Of a stretch of DNA of 64,000 nucleotides, positions 62,405 to 64,000 are shown piece after piece (the first letter of the stretch is position 1; each line of letters starts with the position of its first letter). A model generated the notes under the pieces. It did not search any database, was not told the origin of the DNA, and was given only the letters and a program-made list of their open reading frames with translations. Source of the stretch: JAHEZL01 sp964406465 (lineage in GTDB: Bacteria > Bacteroidota > Bacteroidia > Flavobacteriales_C > GCA-002722245); contig CAYORT010000002.1 of assembly GCA_964406465.1 (NCBI GenBank), positions 62,001-126,000 on the forward strand, given 5' to 3'. The translations under genes and the position numbers were made by a program.

Positions 62405-63181
62405 ATGAAAAAATTCAAAACAATCTGCTTTGGTATTTTATTTACATCACTATCAATGCAGGCACAAAACAATTGGAGCAATTCTTCAATAAGCACTACC
62501 ACAAATGGAAATGTAGGAATTGGAACCGTAAATCCGAATTTAAGCTTGGAAATCTGGGATAATAATGCTCAATTATTACTACAAAGCACCGGTAAAACAG
62601 TAGGTAATTACATCCAATACCTACCAAGCATTAATTTAAAAACAAATACTAAAACATACTTTTTAGGTACCGAATATATTGGTATGTCTGATGAGATTTT
62701 CAGAATTCGAGATCTATCTAATCCAAACAGTAGTGGAATATCTTTAACAAATGGAAAAGTATATATTGGTGTCAATAATGGCACAATTCTGCCTGCAATA
62801 CCAATGGAGGTGGGACTTGGCAAAACCTGGGCAACTTCCCTAGCAATTGGAGGTAAATTTGCCGCCGATTCAAAATTATCCGTAACAGGCAAAGCTACAT
62901 TTGAAGAAATCGAAGTAAAACCTTACAGCACCTGGCCAGACTATGTTTTTGCTAAAAACTATAATTTAACTCCTCTCGATTCGGTTGCAAACTTTATCGA
63001 ACAAAACTCACATCTTCCAAATGTACCTTCTGCCAAACAAGTTGAAGAAGATGGAATAAATTTAGCTCAAATGGACGCGGTTTTACTTCAAAAAATTGAA
63101 GAATTAACGTTGTATAATATTCAATTATACAAGCAACTTGAGGCGATGAAAGCTGAAATTGCTTTACTAAAACAGAATTAA
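62405..63181 (+). CDS. Secreted GNVGIGT-type protein with S74-like C-terminal region
   Basis: A 258-residue protein with a signal peptide (MKKFKTICFGILFTSLSMQA). It contains NGNVGIGTVNPNLSLEIWDN, a repeat typical of Bacteroidota tail-fibre-like secreted proteins. It ends with LTPLDSVANFIEQNSHLPNV and PSAKQVEEDGINLAQMDAVL, then a coiled coil (QKIEELTLYNIQLYKQLEAM). These parts resemble the S74/intramolecular-chaperone region, but its catalytic Ser-Lys site is not evident. It has no T9SS domain. Function unknown. Confidence 0.75.
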   Translation: MKKFKTICFGILFTSLSMQAQNNWSNSSISTTTNGNVGIGTVNPNLSLEIWDNNAQLLLQSTGKTVGNYIQYLPSINLKTNTKTYFLGTEYIGMSDEIFRIRDLSNPNSSGISLTNGKVYIGVNNGTILPAIPMEVGLGKTWATSLAIGGKFAADSKLSVTGKATFEEIEVKPYSTWPDYVFAKNYNLTPLDSVANFIEQNSHLPNVPSAKQVEEDGINLAQMDAVLLQKIEELTLYNIQLYKQLEAMKAEIALLKQN

Positions 63182-63214
63182 AAACTCTCCCTCTAATCTT
63201 TCCTAACTAAACGC

Positions 63215-63242
63215 CCTGCGGAAGTATTTCCGCAGGTTTTTT
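63215..63242 (+). terminator. Rho-independent terminator after the GNVGIGT gene
   Basis: CCTGCGGAA (63215-63223) and TTCCGCAGG (63228-63236) are perfect arms with loop GTAT, followed by six T residues. The partial gene downstream starts 31 bp later. Confidence 0.85.
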
Positions 63243-63273
63243 CAAATTAATCTAACCAACTAAAAAATCTGTT

Positions 63274-64000
63274 ATGAATAAATTTCATTGGCTTACCGCT
63301 ATTCTATTAGTGATAGGCAAACTTGCGACAGCTCAGATGACCTCGGCTAGTGCAATTAAACACGCGAACTATTTAAACGATCCAAAACTATACACCTCTA
63401 AAATTGACACTAACAAAATCAAGTCTAAAATCTTAATTGACAGGAGTTTTTATAATTCCATTCTATTAAATGTGAATGGAACGAGTAAAGTAACTTCAAT
63501 AACTGGAGCAAATTGGTCGGATATATACGAAAGCCTTATAGAGTCAAACAGCGACACAACATTCTTTCTGTCTCCAAATAACCTAGAGGCTTTAGGAATT
63601 GAAATGAAGAAAAACTCCAATGTTTACCCGCTCACCTTACTAAACATTGATTTCAAAAGAGTAAAAGAAAGTGCAATTATAAATGGTGAATTCTCTGAAC
63701 AAATTGATTTTTTGAAAGACATAAAAGCCACTACAAATTCTTTTGAAACGATAAAAGCATTTGCTGGCACATCAATCTTCTCAAGCATTTTTGGCGATGA
63801 TGTATATTTTAGTTTGCCTAGTAAATTCATGTTCAACAACACAAAAGAAGTGTACAATAAAATAGAAATTGATTTCGGTAACGGATTAGGTTTTCAAACA
63901 GTGAACAATGACGACATCATTTTAGTTCATTATCCTAACAGTAATAATGAATTTATTGAGATCAAAATTAAAGCTACTGTAAGCATTGGAAATGCAAGTC
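63274..64000 (+). CDS. Secreted protein, 3' end outside window
   Basis: ATG 63274 opens a frame that stays open to the right edge (242 codons). A signal peptide is seen (MNKFHWLTAILLVIGKLATA). The mature part begins QMTSASAIKHANYLNDPKLY. Beyond it are mixed alpha/beta segments (DTTFFLSPNNLEALGIEMKK, YPLTLLNIDFKRVKESAIIN) and a later beta domain. No family recognised from this fragment. Such long secreted proteins in Bacteroidota often end in a T9SS domain, which would lie beyond the window. Confidence 0.7.
   Translation, partial: MNKFHWLTAILLVIGKLATAQMTSASAIKHANYLNDPKLYTSKIDTNKIKSKILIDRSFYNSILLNVNGTSKVTSITGANWSDIYESLIESNSDTTFFLSPNNLEALGIEMKKNSNVYPLTLLNIDFKRVKESAIINGEFSEQIDFLKDIKATTNSFETIKAFAGTSIFSSIFGDDVYFSLPSKFMFNNTKEVYNKIEIDFGNGLGFQTVNNDDIILVHYPNSNNEFIEIKIKATVSIGNAS

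Noticed and set aside
1..64000. tRNA or rRNA genes
   Set aside because: The intergenic gaps are short and I found no cloverleaf with the usual GTTCRA loop or rRNA-like sequence; a tRNAscan run would settle it.

Overview
The window is about 64 kb of ordinary-density chromosome from a low-GC member of the Bacteroidota. Several independent signs support this. There is a type IX secretion (T9SS) gene, porT, next to the menaquinone methyltransferase ubiE, and a cargo protein with a T9SS C-terminal sorting domain. There are several TPR/PD40 (WD40-like) envelope proteins, a Reg_prop/Y_Y_Y sensor kinase paired with a LytTR regulator, and promoters of the TAnnTTTG type. UGA is a normal stop codon. I cannot name the genus; a flavobacterial or related lineage is plausible. 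I see no rRNA, tRNA, CRISPR array, complete insertion sequence or prophage.

Layout. 1-4.4 kb (minus): chorismate synthase aroC, a large AsmA-like protein, and the start of a TPR/PD40 protein cut by the window edge. 4.5-11 kb (plus): a lipidated OmpH/Skp-like protein, an AAA/DUF4143 ATPase behind a strong palindrome, a LytS-type sensor kinase, its LytTR regulator, and a bestrophin-like channel. 11.2-14.4 kb (plus): a compact sulfur/thiol cassette (DUF2892, DUF6132, two single rhodaneses, OsmC, a rhodanese-thioredoxin lipoprotein, then a beta-barrel protein) with a CRP-like operator upstream. 14.4-19 kb: tsaD, an outer-membrane protein, trxB, a DsbA/FrnE-like oxidoreductase, a small membrane protein, and the decayed tail of a DUF559 nuclease. 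19.1-25.1 kb (minus): lipoprotein, cyclophilin, two little-known proteins, pepD and a secreted nuclease.

25.2-34 kb (plus): recR, a GT2 glycosyltransferase fused to a gutted phosphoglycosyltransferase, a 2-oxoacid dehydrogenase E2, an OmpA/PD40/TPR protein, a second TPR/PD40 protein and a DnaQ-type exonuclease. A MITE-like inverted repeat follows at 34.1 kb. 34.2-37.2 kb (minus): a translationally coupled trio led by a SerB-SerA fusion. 37.3-39.2 kb: a MORN/TPR protein whose natural start is followed by an in-frame stop. 39.2-43.1 kb (minus): ABC-F ATPase and a GT39 glycosyltransferase. 43.2-46.6 kb (plus): phosphoesterase, Crp/Fnr regulator, lipoprotein, YqeY. 46.6-49.3 kb (minus): TPR lipoprotein, recA, bcp. 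49.4-54.3 kb: formyl-THF cyclo-ligase, a seven-gene minus-strand run from csp to a SUI1 protein, and an HI0933-type flavoprotein. 54.4-56.4 kb: two beta-barrel proteins and exonuclease III. 56.4-62.2 kb (minus): flavoprotein, porT, ubiE, a FucP-like transporter and a T9SS cargo. 62.4-64 kb: two secreted proteins, the last cut by the window edge.

Most genes are housekeeping. The points most worth a second look are: the CRP-like operator placed at a class-II distance before the sulfur cassette, with a regulator 33 kb away that has a matching recognition helix and one cysteine; the SerB-SerA fusion; the GT2/degenerate phosphoglycosyltransferase fusion; the stop codon at codon 3 of the MORN/TPR gene; the palindrome before the DUF4143 ATPase; and the MITE-like element. 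Functions are assigned by reading motifs, without database searches.
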